From DHVE2 group archaeon (GTDB lineage: Archaea; Thermoplasmatota; Thermoplasmata; Thermoplasmatales; Aciduliprofundaceae), in the NCBI GenBank assembly GCA_015523125.1, contig WAKX01000032.1:1-64000 (forward strand): a stretch of DNA of 64,000 bases, in the 5' to 3' direction. Below, piece by piece: positions 1 through 7,115 of the stretch; position 1 is the stretch's first letter, and the number at the start of each line of letters is the position of its first letter. The notes under the pieces are model-generated. The model saw only the letters and a program-made list of their open reading frames with translations. It was not told the origin of the DNA and did no database searches. A program made the position numbers and the translations under genes.

Positions 1-320
1 ATTTTTATTCTCTCCTTACCTATTTCCACTTCCAAATCGTTAAGCTCGGAGATTATCCTCTTCGCCTCGGCTATTCCCTTTGGTGTGAGAAGATAAACGG
101 TAATTCTCTTTTTCTTCCCAGCTACGTGTCCCTTCTTCGAATACACGAGCCCCTCTTCCACCAGCTTCTTTATATTCCTAGGAACGTGCGTCACGGAAAT
201 TCCAATCGTATCCGCGATACCCTGCTGCGTGATGTCCACTGGATACTCGTACCTGTCGCCGTATTTTCGATAATCATAGAGGTGCAGCAGAATCTTCTCC
301 TGAATCTTTAAACGCATCAT
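1..320 (-). CDS. Winged-helix transcriptional regulator (partial, C-terminus cut by window edge)
   Basis: The visible 106 residues form a winged helix: a helix-turn-helix with the recognition-helix region ISVTHVPRNIKKLVEEGLV, then a wing with basic residues (GKKKRITVYLLTPKG) and the start of a long helix. This resembles archaeal MarR/ArsR-like regulators that often carry a larger C-terminal sensor or TPR/ATPase part; that part would lie outside the window. Start: two ATGs in tandem at 318-320 and 315-317. A TATA-like AATTAAATAT about 25 nt upstream (around 341-350) fits a leaderless mRNA starting at 320. It is divergent from the Ldh2 gene, so it may control it; that is inference. Confidence 0.7.
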   Translation of the reverse strand, partial: MMRLKIQEKILLHLYDYRKYGDRYEYPVDITQQGIADTIGISVTHVPRNIKKLVEEGLVYSKKGHVAGKKKRITVYLLTPKGIAEAKRIISELNDLEVEIGKERIK

Positions 321-340
321 GAAGTAATTGTTTTTACACA

Positions 341-393
341 TATTTAATTATTTCTTTTGCCGAAAATTTACACACATGAAATTATTTTTATAC
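341..393. promoter_or_regulatory. Divergent TATA boxes between the regulator and the Ldh2 gene
   Basis: An AT-rich TATA-like element at 341-350 read on the minus strand serves the regulator, and TTTTTATAC at 385-393 on the plus strand lies about 25 nt before the ATG at 414. The two promoters are about 40 nt apart, so a regulator bound here could affect both. Confidence 0.5.
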
Positions 394-413
394 TGCACAC
401 CATGCATATCTTT

Positions 414-1511
414 ATGTTTGAGAAGGTGAAAGTTGATGAAAATGAGTGCGTGCGCGTTTCGAGGGACGAGCTTTTCCGCGTTGTAAAAGAAGTTTTTGTG
501 GCCCTCGGCGTGTCTGAGAGCGATGCTGAGATCGTGGCGGATAACCTTGTGATGGCAGACCTGCGGGGCGTGGAGAGCCACGGAGTGCAGAGATTGAAGA
601 GGTACGTGGATGGCATTAAAGCGGGAGGAGTGAAAATTAACCCAGACATCAAGGTAGTGAAAGAGTCCCCGGTGTTTGCAGTTCTGGACGGGGATGAGGC
701 CCTCGGGCAAGTTGTCGCTTACAAAGCCATACAGATGGCAATCGAAAAAGCGAAGAAGAACGGAGTGGGAATAGTCGGAGTGAGGAACAGCAACCATTAT
801 GGAATCGCCGGATACTACGCTTACAAAATTGCAAAAGAGGGATTGGTGGGGATAAGCATGACCACCTCGAGACCTTTGGTGGCTCACACTGGAGCAATGG
901 AGAAGTTTGTTGGTACGAACCCCATATCTTTAGGAGCACCCGTTGATGGCGAAGAGCCGTTCCTTTTGGACATGGCAACCAGCGTGGTGCCGAGTGGGAA
1001 AGTTGAAGTATACAGAAGGAAGAACAAGCCCGTACCGGGCGAGTGGGCAATAAGCACCGAAACAGGAGAAATTATAGATGATCCCAATACCATCCTTAGC
1101 CCCAAGGGCGCAATTCTTCCGCTGGGAGGACTGAAAGAGCTTTCAGGCGGGCATAAGGGATATGGCCTTGCAGTTCTCGTGGATATAATGAGCGGGGTTC
1201 TAATGGGCGCAACTTGGAGCAGGCATGTGGGCGGAACGAGTGATAGGAAGAGCGACGTGGGTCATTTCTTCATGGCAATCGACCCGGGAGCATTCGGAGA
1301 TGCGGAAGAGTTCAAGAAGAACATGAAAAAGATGATAGAAGAGCTGAAAAACGCGAAGAAGCACCCGAACTTCGAGAAGATATGGGTGCACGGAGAGAAG
1401 GGACATTTAACCATGGAAACTCGATTGAAGATAGGAATACCCATATACAAGAAAGTTTACAACGAAATTAATGAGATAGCAAAAGAAGTGGGGGTCAAGC
1501 CCCTTCAATAA
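414..1511 (+). CDS. Malate/L-lactate/ureidoglycolate dehydrogenase family protein (Ldh2-type)
   Basis: This 365-residue protein matches the NAD(P)-dependent Ldh2/MDH2 family (COG2055), which oxidises malate, L-lactate, ureidoglycolate or similar 2-hydroxy acids. It is structurally unrelated to classical LDH. The family signature is clear: LRGVESHGVQR near residue 45, the conserved NSNHYGIAGYYA stretch with the active-site histidine, FVGTNPI and LDMATS for cofactor binding, and the late GGHKGYGLA motif. The reading frame is open upstream to 357, but the TATA box at 385-393 lies inside that extension and predicts leaderless translation from 414. Substrate cannot be told from the sequence. The gene converges with aEF-1beta, 5 nt away. 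Confidence 0.87.
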   Translation: MFEKVKVDENECVRVSRDELFRVVKEVFVALGVSESDAEIVADNLVMADLRGVESHGVQRLKRYVDGIKAGGVKINPDIKVVKESPVFAVLDGDEALGQVVAYKAIQMAIEKAKKNGVGIVGVRNSNHYGIAGYYAYKIAKEGLVGISMTTSRPLVAHTGAMEKFVGTNPISLGAPVDGEEPFLLDMATSVVPSGKVEVYRRKNKPVPGEWAISTETGEIIDDPNTILSPKGAILPLGGLKELSGGHKGYGLAVLVDIMSGVLMGATWSRHVGGTSDRKSDVGHFFMAIDPGAFGDAEEFKKNMKKMIEELKNAKKHPNFEKIWVHGEKGHLTMETRLKIGIPIYKKVYNEINEIAKEVGVKPLQ

Positions 1512-1516
1512 TTTTT

Positions 1517-1783
1517 TTAAATTAGAGTTACCTCGCTGACCACTACGCCCTGAACGTTGTTAACCGTCTGCAAGATTTCTTCTATTTTGTCGGATATACC
1601 GCCTTCGTCTTTCACTATGACACGTACAATCAACGCCTTGAGACCGAAAGCAACAGGCTCCTCAGAAAAATCATTGATCTTTGCAATTCCGTTGAGCTTA
1701 TCTTCAATCTCTTTCTTCATGGAGTTGAGGTCAACATCCACGCCGGTGGGCATTATTTTGTACGTGATTAGAACGTCTCCCAT
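1517..1783 (-). CDS. ef1b: Translation elongation factor aEF-1beta (nucleotide exchange factor for EF-1alpha)
   Basis: An 88-residue protein of the archaeal EF-1beta family, which releases GDP from aEF-1alpha during elongation. Full family length, with the N-terminal pattern GDVLITYKIMPTGVDVD, the central EEPVAFGLKALIVRVIVKDEGG segment that contacts EF-1alpha, and the C-terminal VNNVQGVVVSEVTLI strand. A GAGGTGATC ribosome binding site sits 3 nt before the ATG and overlaps the end of the upstream zinc-ribbon gene, so the two are one operon. This small zinc protein-EF1beta pair is a common archaeal arrangement. Confidence 0.95.
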   Translation of the reverse strand: MGDVLITYKIMPTGVDVDLNSMKKEIEDKLNGIAKINDFSEEPVAFGLKALIVRVIVKDEGGISDKIEEILQTVNNVQGVVVSEVTLI

Positions 1784-1792
1784 ATGATCACC

Positions 1793-1963
1793 TCATGGAC
1801 CCTCGAACCCGCAATTGGGGCACTTATATGGGATGCTCTGCTCCCTGCATCTGTTGCATCTCGCTATCACCGTGCCACAATTTGGACATCTGAATACCAC
1901 GGATCCCTCGCCAAGCCCTCTTCCGCAAGAGGTGCAGAATTCTATTTCTTCCATTTCTTCCAT
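1793..1963 (-). CDS. Small zinc-ribbon protein (HVO_2753-like)
   Basis: A 56-60 residue protein with four CxxC motifs: CTSC, CPNC, CNRC and CPNC, enough for two zinc sites. It belongs to the small double zinc-ribbon proteins found next to EF-1beta in many euryarchaea; the haloarchaeal relative HVO_2753 has been studied as a micro-protein linked to motility and biofilm phenotypes. The exact molecular role is unknown; nucleic-acid or ribosome contact is plausible. Start: ATGs at 1975 and 1963. A TATA-like TTTTTTAAAC centred near 1991 favours 1963 for a leaderless start. Confidence 0.8.
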   Translation of the reverse strand: MEEMEEIEFCTSCGRGLGEGSVVFRCPNCGTVIARCNRCREQSIPYKCPNCGFEGP

Positions 1964-2066
1964 AGAGTGGGGCATGATGAGGTAGTTTAAAAAAATTGTG
2001 GAAGTGAATGCATTTAGTGGAAAGTTTTATCTATATCCACGTTTATTTATGTATCGGTGAAATTTA

Positions 2067-2585
2067 ATGACCATTTACAAGTTCAAGGTGTGCGTCGTGG
2101 GAGATCAGATGGTGGGCAAGACATCCCTAATAAAAAGGTTCGTTTACAACATGTTTTCTGACAAGTATATGATGACCATCGGTACGAACATCTACAAAAA
2201 AACCGTGGCAATGAGCGGGCACACCGTTCATCTCATGCTCTGGGACGTGATGGGAAACGCAGGATTTAGAAATATACTCAAGACTGCCTATTTCTACGGG
2301 GCCAACGGTTTGTTCGTCGTGGGTGATTTAACGAGGCCAGACACGTTTGAATCCCTGCCGGACTGGGTATCGGCGGCCATAGAAGGCGCAGAAAAAGAAT
2401 TACCTTTGGCACTTTTGGCCAACAAGAGCGATTTAGAGTGGAAAATAACGGAAGATGACGTGGCTGACTGGTCCGCCGAGCTGTTCGCGAGAAATTATTA
2501 CATAACAAGCGCTAAAACCGGCGATAATGTGGAAAGGGCGTTCAGGGACATGGTCAGGATTCTTCTCCGCGAGGCACGGGAATGA
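2067..2585 (+). CDS. Rab/Arf-like small GTPase (first copy)
   Basis: A 172-residue single-domain Ras-superfamily GTPase. Visible G motifs: G1 GDQMVGKTS (residues ~11-19), a threonine in switch I (MMTIGTN), G3 WDVMGN where Ras has DTAGQ, G4 NKSD and G5 TSAKTG. The glutamine that normally follows the G3 glycine is replaced by asparagine, so intrinsic hydrolysis may be slow. There is no C-terminal cysteine, so no prenylation as in eukaryotes. The start has GGTGA 7 nt upstream. It overlaps the 3' end of pyrC convergently by 32 nt. It is a paralogue of the GTPase at 31664-32458. Confidence 0.85.
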   Translation: MTIYKFKVCVVGDQMVGKTSLIKRFVYNMFSDKYMMTIGTNIYKKTVAMSGHTVHLMLWDVMGNAGFRNILKTAYFYGANGLFVVGDLTRPDTFESLPDWVSAAIEGAEKELPLALLANKSDLEWKITEDDVADWSAELFARNYYITSAKTGDNVERAFRDMVRILLREARE

Positions 2586-3753
2586 ATTTGCCCGTTCTCT
2601 CAGCTATTATCTCCCCTTTTTCAATTACCTTCTCCCCGCGAAGAATTACCGAATGGGGAAATATCCCGTAAAATTCTTCATAAGGGCTCCAGCCGCATTT
2701 ATAATGCAAATCCCTTGCCCTTATCCTCTTCACATCCGAGAATTTCAATGCGATTAAATCCGCATCGTAGCCCATTTCTATCTTTCCTTTTTTCACTCCA
2801 AGCAGTTGCGCGGGTTTTTCCATTAGAACCTCAACGGCCCTTCTCAATCCGATGCGGTTTTCCTTTACCAAGCGCATGAAAATTGGGAGATAGGTCTCCA
2901 CCTCCGGAATGCCTGGGGGTGCGCTCTCGAAATCCTGCTCTTTCTCCTCTATGGTGTGGGGAGCATGGTCGCTGGCTACGATGTCAATTCTTCCATTGAT
3001 AAGAGAATCCCATAATTTTTCCGCCTGCCACCTGGCCCTGAGGGGAGGATTCACTTTTCCGAAAGCCCCTAATTCCATATCCCTGTGCAAAAACAGATGG
3101 TGGGGGGTTACTTCGCATGTGAACCCAAAAATTTTACACAAATCCACAGAATCCACCGATGAAATATGCGCGATGTGGAATTTTCTTCCGTATTCACCCA
3201 ATTTTTTGATGGCTTTTCTCTCGCAGGCCTCCGGCCTCGCAAAATCGTAGCCTCGAAGATAAGAAGAGGAAGAGATGCAATCTTTCAGTTCCGCGTGAAC
3301 GGTTATAAATACTCCCTTTGGAACGTTTTTCTTCTCTATGTTTTCTTCATACATGTACCACTTGAACGGCGCATTCACCCTAACATCTCCATTATAGGAT
3401 TTGAGCATTAAAAACAGAGCAAAATCCACGTTCGCCTTTTTCCCAACTGTACTTTTTTTCTCTTCCCAAAGCTCTACCGAATCGATTGGCGGATTGTTGT
3501 TGGGCATATCGACGACGAAGGTTATCCCTCCGAAGGCTGCGCTCAATGTGCCCGTGTAAAAATCCTCCTTGTACTCGTATCCCGGCTCGCGAAAATGTAC
3601 ATGGATATCAATTCCTCCAGGGAGGAGCACTCCATCTATTTTTTCGCAGCCGTCCATGGATTTTTTTATTCTCTCTATTTTTCCATCCTCTCCAATTTCG
3701 ATGCACGCTTCCACTAATTCCCCGCGGTAATAAAATCGGCCTTCGTATCTCAA
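2554..3753 (-). CDS. pyrC: Dihydroorotase
   Basis: Catalyses the cyclisation of carbamoyl aspartate to dihydroorotate in de novo pyrimidine synthesis. The 399-residue protein has the amidohydrolase metal motif DIHVHFREPG (residues ~50-59), a later HAEL and HIAHISS with metal-binding histidines, and the catalytic ASDHAPHT loop. It is of the dihydroorotase type closest to allantoinase-like enzymes, as in other archaea. Its ATG overlaps the stop of the AMMECR1 gene by 4 nt, so translation is coupled. No other pyrimidine gene is nearby. Confidence 0.93.
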   Translation of the reverse strand: MRYEGRFYYRGELVEACIEIGEDGKIERIKKSMDGCEKIDGVLLPGGIDIHVHFREPGYEYKEDFYTGTLSAAFGGITFVVDMPNNNPPIDSVELWEEKKSTVGKKANVDFALFLMLKSYNGDVRVNAPFKWYMYEENIEKKNVPKGVFITVHAELKDCISSSSYLRGYDFARPEACERKAIKKLGEYGRKFHIAHISSVDSVDLCKIFGFTCEVTPHHLFLHRDMELGAFGKVNPPLRARWQAEKLWDSLINGRIDIVASDHAPHTIEEKEQDFESAPPGIPEVETYLPIFMRLVKENRIGLRRAVEVLMEKPAQLLGVKKGKIEMGYDADLIALKFSDVKRIRARDLHYKCGWSPYEEFYGIFPHSVILRGEKVIEKGEIIAERTGKFIPVPRGEES

Positions 3754-4352
3754 ATCTCCTTCCTCCTTACCTTTCCTCTGGGCTCTTCCTCTTCGAAGAT
3801 CTCAGCGGTGAATCTATAGAACTTCACGTTGGGATCCTTCCAGCAATCCTTCGGGAGGCCGGCTTTCCAGCATGTCTGCTCCATGAACTCTTTCACCTTC
3901 CAGCCCCACTCCACAGGAACTTGGGGGAGCAATAAACCGCGATACAATCCGCGCTCCGCTATGAGCCCGTGCTTTCCTATTACCACTTCTTTGAGAATTT
4001 CCTTTCTCTTGTTCACAACAATCTCCTCGGGAGGAGTTAAAAGCGAAACTTCGAAAACCACATGCTCTAGTTCCTCTTTTCTCAATCTCGGAAACCGGGG
4101 GTCGTCGAAGGCCGCCGCCAGTGCAGAGTTCACCAGCGCATCTTTTAGAGGAAACACAGGCTCGGGATAACCGATGCACCCCCGCAACTCACCCGAAGGA
4201 TAGATGTTGATTGTGGTAAATACCCCTGACTTCTCCTCGAACCTCTTTGGAAATTGGATTTGCGGAACTTTTCCGCTCTCTGAGAATTCCTCTACAACTT
4301 TTCTCGCAGTCCGAACCGCAAATTCTCCCTCTTCATCCGAGTACGAAGGCAT
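3750..4352 (-). CDS. AMMECR1 domain protein
   Basis: About 200 residues, the usual size for the archaeal AMMECR1 family (PH0010-like). The hallmark LRGCIGYP motif is present, followed by LVNSALAAAFDDPRFPRL and the VEWGWKVKEFMEQTCWKAGLP segment. Biochemical function is unknown; in many archaea the gene is fused to or near radical SAM and MEMO-like proteins. A GTG at 4358 would overlap the queE stop, but the AGAGGT ribosome binding site lies only 1-2 nt from it, whereas it is 8 nt from the ATG at 4352, which I prefer. The upstream queE gene encodes a radical SAM enzyme. Confidence 0.88.
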   Translation of the reverse strand: MPSYSDEEGEFAVRTARKVVEEFSESGKVPQIQFPKRFEEKSGVFTTINIYPSGELRGCIGYPEPVFPLKDALVNSALAAAFDDPRFPRLRKEELEHVVFEVSLLTPPEEIVVNKRKEILKEVVIGKHGLIAERGLYRGLLLPQVPVEWGWKVKEFMEQTCWKAGLPKDCWKDPNVKFYRFTAEIFEEEEPRGKVRRKEI

Positions 4353-4354
4353 TT

Positions 4355-4984
4355 TCACACACCTCTCTTTTCACCCCATATGATCTTGTGAAGTTGAGGC
4401 AGTACACGTACATTAAGTTTATCATTCATAACCTTCTCAACTAACCATTTAATGTCTTTGCCCCAAACCGGCTGAAATACTACATCCACGGGTATTTCAT
4501 TCTCTTCTAAAATTCTCTTGGCGTATTCGTAATCTTCGTCATCTGCAATTATGAATTTCACGAAATCCCCCTCTCCCAAATACTCTAAATTTTCGAATCT
4601 CATGGCCTTGTGCATCCCCGAGGAAGGGGTCTTGATATCCAAAGAGACATGAACGTTTTCCTCGGTGGGAACCTCATCTATCAATATGGAGCCGTTGGTT
4701 TCTATGAGAATTTCGTGGTCGCGCATCAACTCGTATATTAGCTTGTATACGTCCTTCTGAAGCAGAGGCTCACCGCCCGTGAGGCAGACCCATCGCAATC
4801 CCGATTTTTTCGCCTTCTTCACTATTTCTTCGATTTCCATATCCTCCCCTTCGTAGAACGCGTACTGTGTGTCGCACCACTTGCAGCGTAGATTGCAGCC
4901 GGTGAGGCGGATGAAGAACATAGGGATTCCGATGTATACACCCTCACCCTGAACCGACGAGAACATCTCGTTTACTTTGAGCAT
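4355..4984 (-). CDS. queE: 7-carboxy-7-deazaguanine synthase (radical SAM)
   Basis: Converts 6-carboxytetrahydropterin to 7-carboxy-7-deazaguanine, the ring-contraction step toward preQ0 for archaeosine or queuosine. The radical SAM cluster motif CNLRCKWCD (Cx3Cx2C) is at residues ~30-38, after the QueE signature MFSSVQGEGVYIG; the SAM-binding GGEPLLQ and ETNGS follow. The frame is open up to 5095, but a TATA box at 5007-5018 predicts a leaderless start at 4984. The promoter lies inside the 3' end of the MFS gene. It may supply the base used by the TGT at 15170-16249. Confidence 0.92.
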   Translation of the reverse strand: MLKVNEMFSSVQGEGVYIGIPMFFIRLTGCNLRCKWCDTQYAFYEGEDMEIEEIVKKAKKSGLRWVCLTGGEPLLQKDVYKLIYELMRDHEILIETNGSILIDEVPTEENVHVSLDIKTPSSGMHKAMRFENLEYLGEGDFVKFIIADDEDYEYAKRILEENEIPVDVVFQPVWGKDIKWLVEKVMNDKLNVRVLPQLHKIIWGEKRGV

Positions 4985-5030
4985 AAGGGCGCATATATCC
5001 ATGGAGTATATATTTTTCCCTGAAGAAAAG

Positions 5031-6221
5031 CTATGCCCAGTTCTTTGTAATGCGATAATACCCCAGCCCCGCCAAGAAATAGAGGAAAAACGCAACGGCG
5101 AAGGGCAGATAAACCCAAAGAGAAATCAGAAGTGCGCTTATGAAAGGAGCCAATGCGGAAGATATTCGGAACATCGTGGACATTGAGCCAAAAAATGCAC
5201 CTCTTTTCTCCTTTGGAACGGTTTTGAAAAGCATGCTTCTGTGAACGGGAAACCACAGGAGATTTCCGATTGTTTGCAGCAACACGGCTATCGTGAGAAA
5301 TGCGAGGGGGAATTTCCAAGTGGCAAGCATGTAAAAGATGTTTACGATGGAAAACAAGAAAACTCCACCAAGAAGGAGAGATCTTTTCCCTATTTCCCTA
5401 TCTTTCAGATAATTTCCTCCGATTATAGTAACCGCGGAGTTTATGGCCTCTAAAAACATCAGCACAAAGAAGCTCTGAGCGAGAACGAACATTACAAAGT
5501 AAGTGATCGCTATGACTGGAAGTAATGAACTCGCGATTATAAGCAAATCTTCAATTATAAACAATTTGAGAAAATTTTTAGGCACATGAAAATTGAATTT
5601 TTCCTTCTCCAGTTTTATTTTCGTCTCTCTGATGTCTTCTATGCCGTAAAATATGTACGGAATCATTAAGAATGAGCCCACGGATACAAAGAGCAAGAGA
5701 TAGCGATAATATTGAACCCCTACAAATAAGTAAGTGAGTAGAAAACCGAATATGGGAAAGGCTATGATCTGAACGTACTCGGGAATGATGAGGTGATAAA
5801 TCAGGGCTTTTTCCCTTATGTTTTCAGGATACACGTAATGCTCGTACGCGGGGAATATGGGGTAAAAAATAGTGGCAAATTTTATCACAAATACTCCCGC
5901 AGCCAAGATAATCCAGCTACCCGGGCCGTAAACGAGATAGAAAAGAAAATAGGCTAAACCTTCTAGGCCGTAAATGAACGACATTGCCGCTCTAGCACTA
6001 ATTTTCCTATCAAACAGCGAACCAAAAATTGCAGGAAAGAAAATTTCAATAATATTTACGATTGTGAAAAGCGCCCCAACGCTTATCAGCCCGTACCCGG
6101 TGAGAAGAAGGTAAATTACCACAACGTAATCTCCAACCATCAGGGGAGAGCCGATGGTATGGAGGAGAATATAACGCCTAGCGTTCAAAGGCAAATCCCG
6201 GAATTTGAGAGAAGTGTTCAT
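5031..6221 (-). CDS. Major facilitator superfamily transporter
   Basis: A 396-residue integral membrane protein with about 12 hydrophobic segments arranged as two halves separated by a charged loop near residue 200 (IRETKIKLEKEKFNF). The MFS loop motif between the second and third helices is visible as GSLFDRKISARA, and a second copy-like stretch PKEKRGAFFGSMSTMFR occurs in the C-terminal half. Substrate unknown; the drug/metabolite efflux type is as likely as any. It appears to have its own promoter (an AATTTTTAAAC-like box near 6255) giving an 8-nt leader or so. Its end contains the queE promoter. Confidence 0.8.
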   Translation of the reverse strand: MNTSLKFRDLPLNARRYILLHTIGSPLMVGDYVVVIYLLLTGYGLISVGALFTIVNIIEIFFPAIFGSLFDRKISARAAMSFIYGLEGLAYFLFYLVYGPGSWIILAAGVFVIKFATIFYPIFPAYEHYVYPENIREKALIYHLIIPEYVQIIAFPIFGFLLTYLFVGVQYYRYLLLFVSVGSFLMIPYIFYGIEDIRETKIKLEKEKFNFHVPKNFLKLFIIEDLLIIASSLLPVIAITYFVMFVLAQSFFVLMFLEAINSAVTIIGGNYLKDREIGKRSLLLGGVFLFSIVNIFYMLATWKFPLAFLTIAVLLQTIGNLLWFPVHRSMLFKTVPKEKRGAFFGSMSTMFRISSALAPFISALLISLWVYLPFAVAFFLYFLAGLGYYRITKNWA

Positions 6222-6276
6222 TTCCCTCTCCCTCTACCGCCTAAATCCCAACTTAGTTTAAAAATTTTCTTTACTA

Positions 6277-6370
6277 GGAACCACCAGCGGGTTCCCATAC
6301 TCTCCTGCAACCGTAGACACCCCTTCGGGGTTTCTACAACTTCCCCATTAAGAACCTCCAGCGAGTTCTT
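6277..6370. repeat. Tandem hairpin-forming repeats with a shared CCAGCG loop
   Basis: Three short hairpins lie between the MFS gene and the tRNA-Gly terminator. Two have matching design: 6277-6295 (stem GGAACC/GGTTCC) and 6350-6370 (stem AAGAAC/GTTCTT), both with CCAGCG in the loop. Between them is 6313-6337 with stem GTAGA/TCTAC and inner stem ACCCC/GGGGT closing a TTC loop. A third unpaired TTCCAGCGAC follows. Compensating changes in the two stems suggest structure rather than sequence is kept. Confidence 0.5.
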
Positions 6371-6386
6371 GTCATTTCCAGCGACT

Positions 6387-6427
6387 AAAAAAATTAATGG
6401 GGGTTTTGAAAGGGGGCGGAGCCCCCT
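6387..6427 (-). terminator. Hairpin plus U-tract behind tRNA-Gly
   Basis: On the minus strand, directly downstream of tRNA-Gly, a perfect 7-bp GC-rich hairpin (AGGGGGC with GCCCCCT, loop of 3, at 6411-6427) is followed after about 17 nt by a run of seven T residues (6387-6393). This is the likely termination site of the tRNA transcript. Confidence 0.6.
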
Positions 6428-6433
6428 TCACAG

Positions 6434-6506
6434 TGCGGGTGCCGGGATTCGAACCCGGGTCAAAGCCGTGGCAGGGCTTCGTGATACCAGGCTACACCAC
6501 ACCCGC
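6434..6506 (-). tRNA. tRNA-Gly (anticodon GCC)
   Basis: A 73-nt tRNA on the minus strand: acceptor stem GCGGGTG/CACCCGC, anticodon stem AAGCC/GGCTT with loop CTGCCAC giving anticodon GCC, T arm CCGGG-TTCGAAT-CCCGG, discriminator A. CCA is not encoded. A TATA-like CTTATATATC at about 6575-6590 on the same strand could be its promoter, leaving a 5' leader of some 45 nt that contains a partial copy of the tRNA 5' end. Confidence 0.95.
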
Positions 6507-6536
6507 ATTCGCAGGTGAGCTCGCATCAAAGATGCT

Positions 6537-6548
6537 CACCACACCCGC
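6537..6548 (-). repeat. Partial duplication of the tRNA-Gly 5' end
   Basis: The first 12 nt of tRNA-Gly (GCGGGTGTGGTG on the minus strand, 6495-6506) recur exactly 42 nt upstream at 6537-6548. The spacer contains an inverted repeat GGTGAGC/GCTCACC (6513-6540). Such a fragment may be the scar of recombination at the tRNA gene or a leader structure. Confidence 0.5.
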
Positions 6549-6655
6549 CCATACAGGCGAAGGGGTAATTATTGTTTAGATATATAAGTTTTAGCGACGT
6601 TAGAATGCAAGCATTTGAGGGAAAAACTAAAATAAAATAAAATTATGCGAGATGT

Positions 6656-7111
6656 ATGGGGTTGTATAAAAGCAAAGAGGATGGTGGAGTGGGGACAATA
6701 ATCCTATACATCGTAATCATATCTGTAGTTGCCATGATTTCTCTCATAGTAATATTGAATTTTTTCGTATCCATGCCACCGCCAGAGAGTGAAGTATCGG
6801 TGCATTACTTCATCGCTGGAAAAGAGATAAATGAAATAGTCTGCACGATAGAAGAGAATGGATACGCCTATTACGACACCTCCCAATCCGTGATTTTGGA
6901 AATATTAGTGGAAAAGCAGGGGAAACCCGCTACTAATGTGTGGGTGACTATTTCAGGATGTGGAATAACCAGTGAGAGTTCCGCCACTGATTCTCATGGC
7001 TATGCTCATCTGAACATAAGAGGTGTGTATCTCCCCCCGGGAATAAACGAAGATAAAATAGATGTATCCGTGATGGGTCATCACTTCGATTTAAAAGTGG
7101 TGAGAGGGTAA
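6656..7111 (+). CDS. Archaellin/pilin-like membrane-anchored protein
   Basis: A 151-residue protein with a short basic-acidic start, then GGVGTIILYIVIISVVAM, which resembles the N-terminal helix of archaellins and archaeal type IV pilins (G-x-G-T-hydrophobic after a prepilin peptidase site). The extracellular part, from about residue 45, looks like an Ig-like or carboxypeptidase-regulatory beta domain (KPATNVWVTISGCGITSESSATDSHGYAHL). It converges with the filament motor genes, 4 nt apart, which supports a role as a filament subunit or minor pilin. No peptidase cleavage site can be assigned with certainty; a simple anchored protein is the alternative. Confidence 0.55.
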   Translation: MGLYKSKEDGGVGTIILYIVIISVVAMISLIVILNFFVSMPPPESEVSVHYFIAGKEINEIVCTIEENGYAYYDTSQSVILEILVEKQGKPATNVWVTISGCGITSESSATDSHGYAHLNIRGVYLPPGINEDKIDVSVMGHHFDLKVVRG

Positions 7112-7115
7112 AAAA

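Noticed and set aside
6277-6370. Possible CRISPR-like repeats
   Set aside because: Only two similar units, with different stems and no regular spacers; no cas genes in the window.
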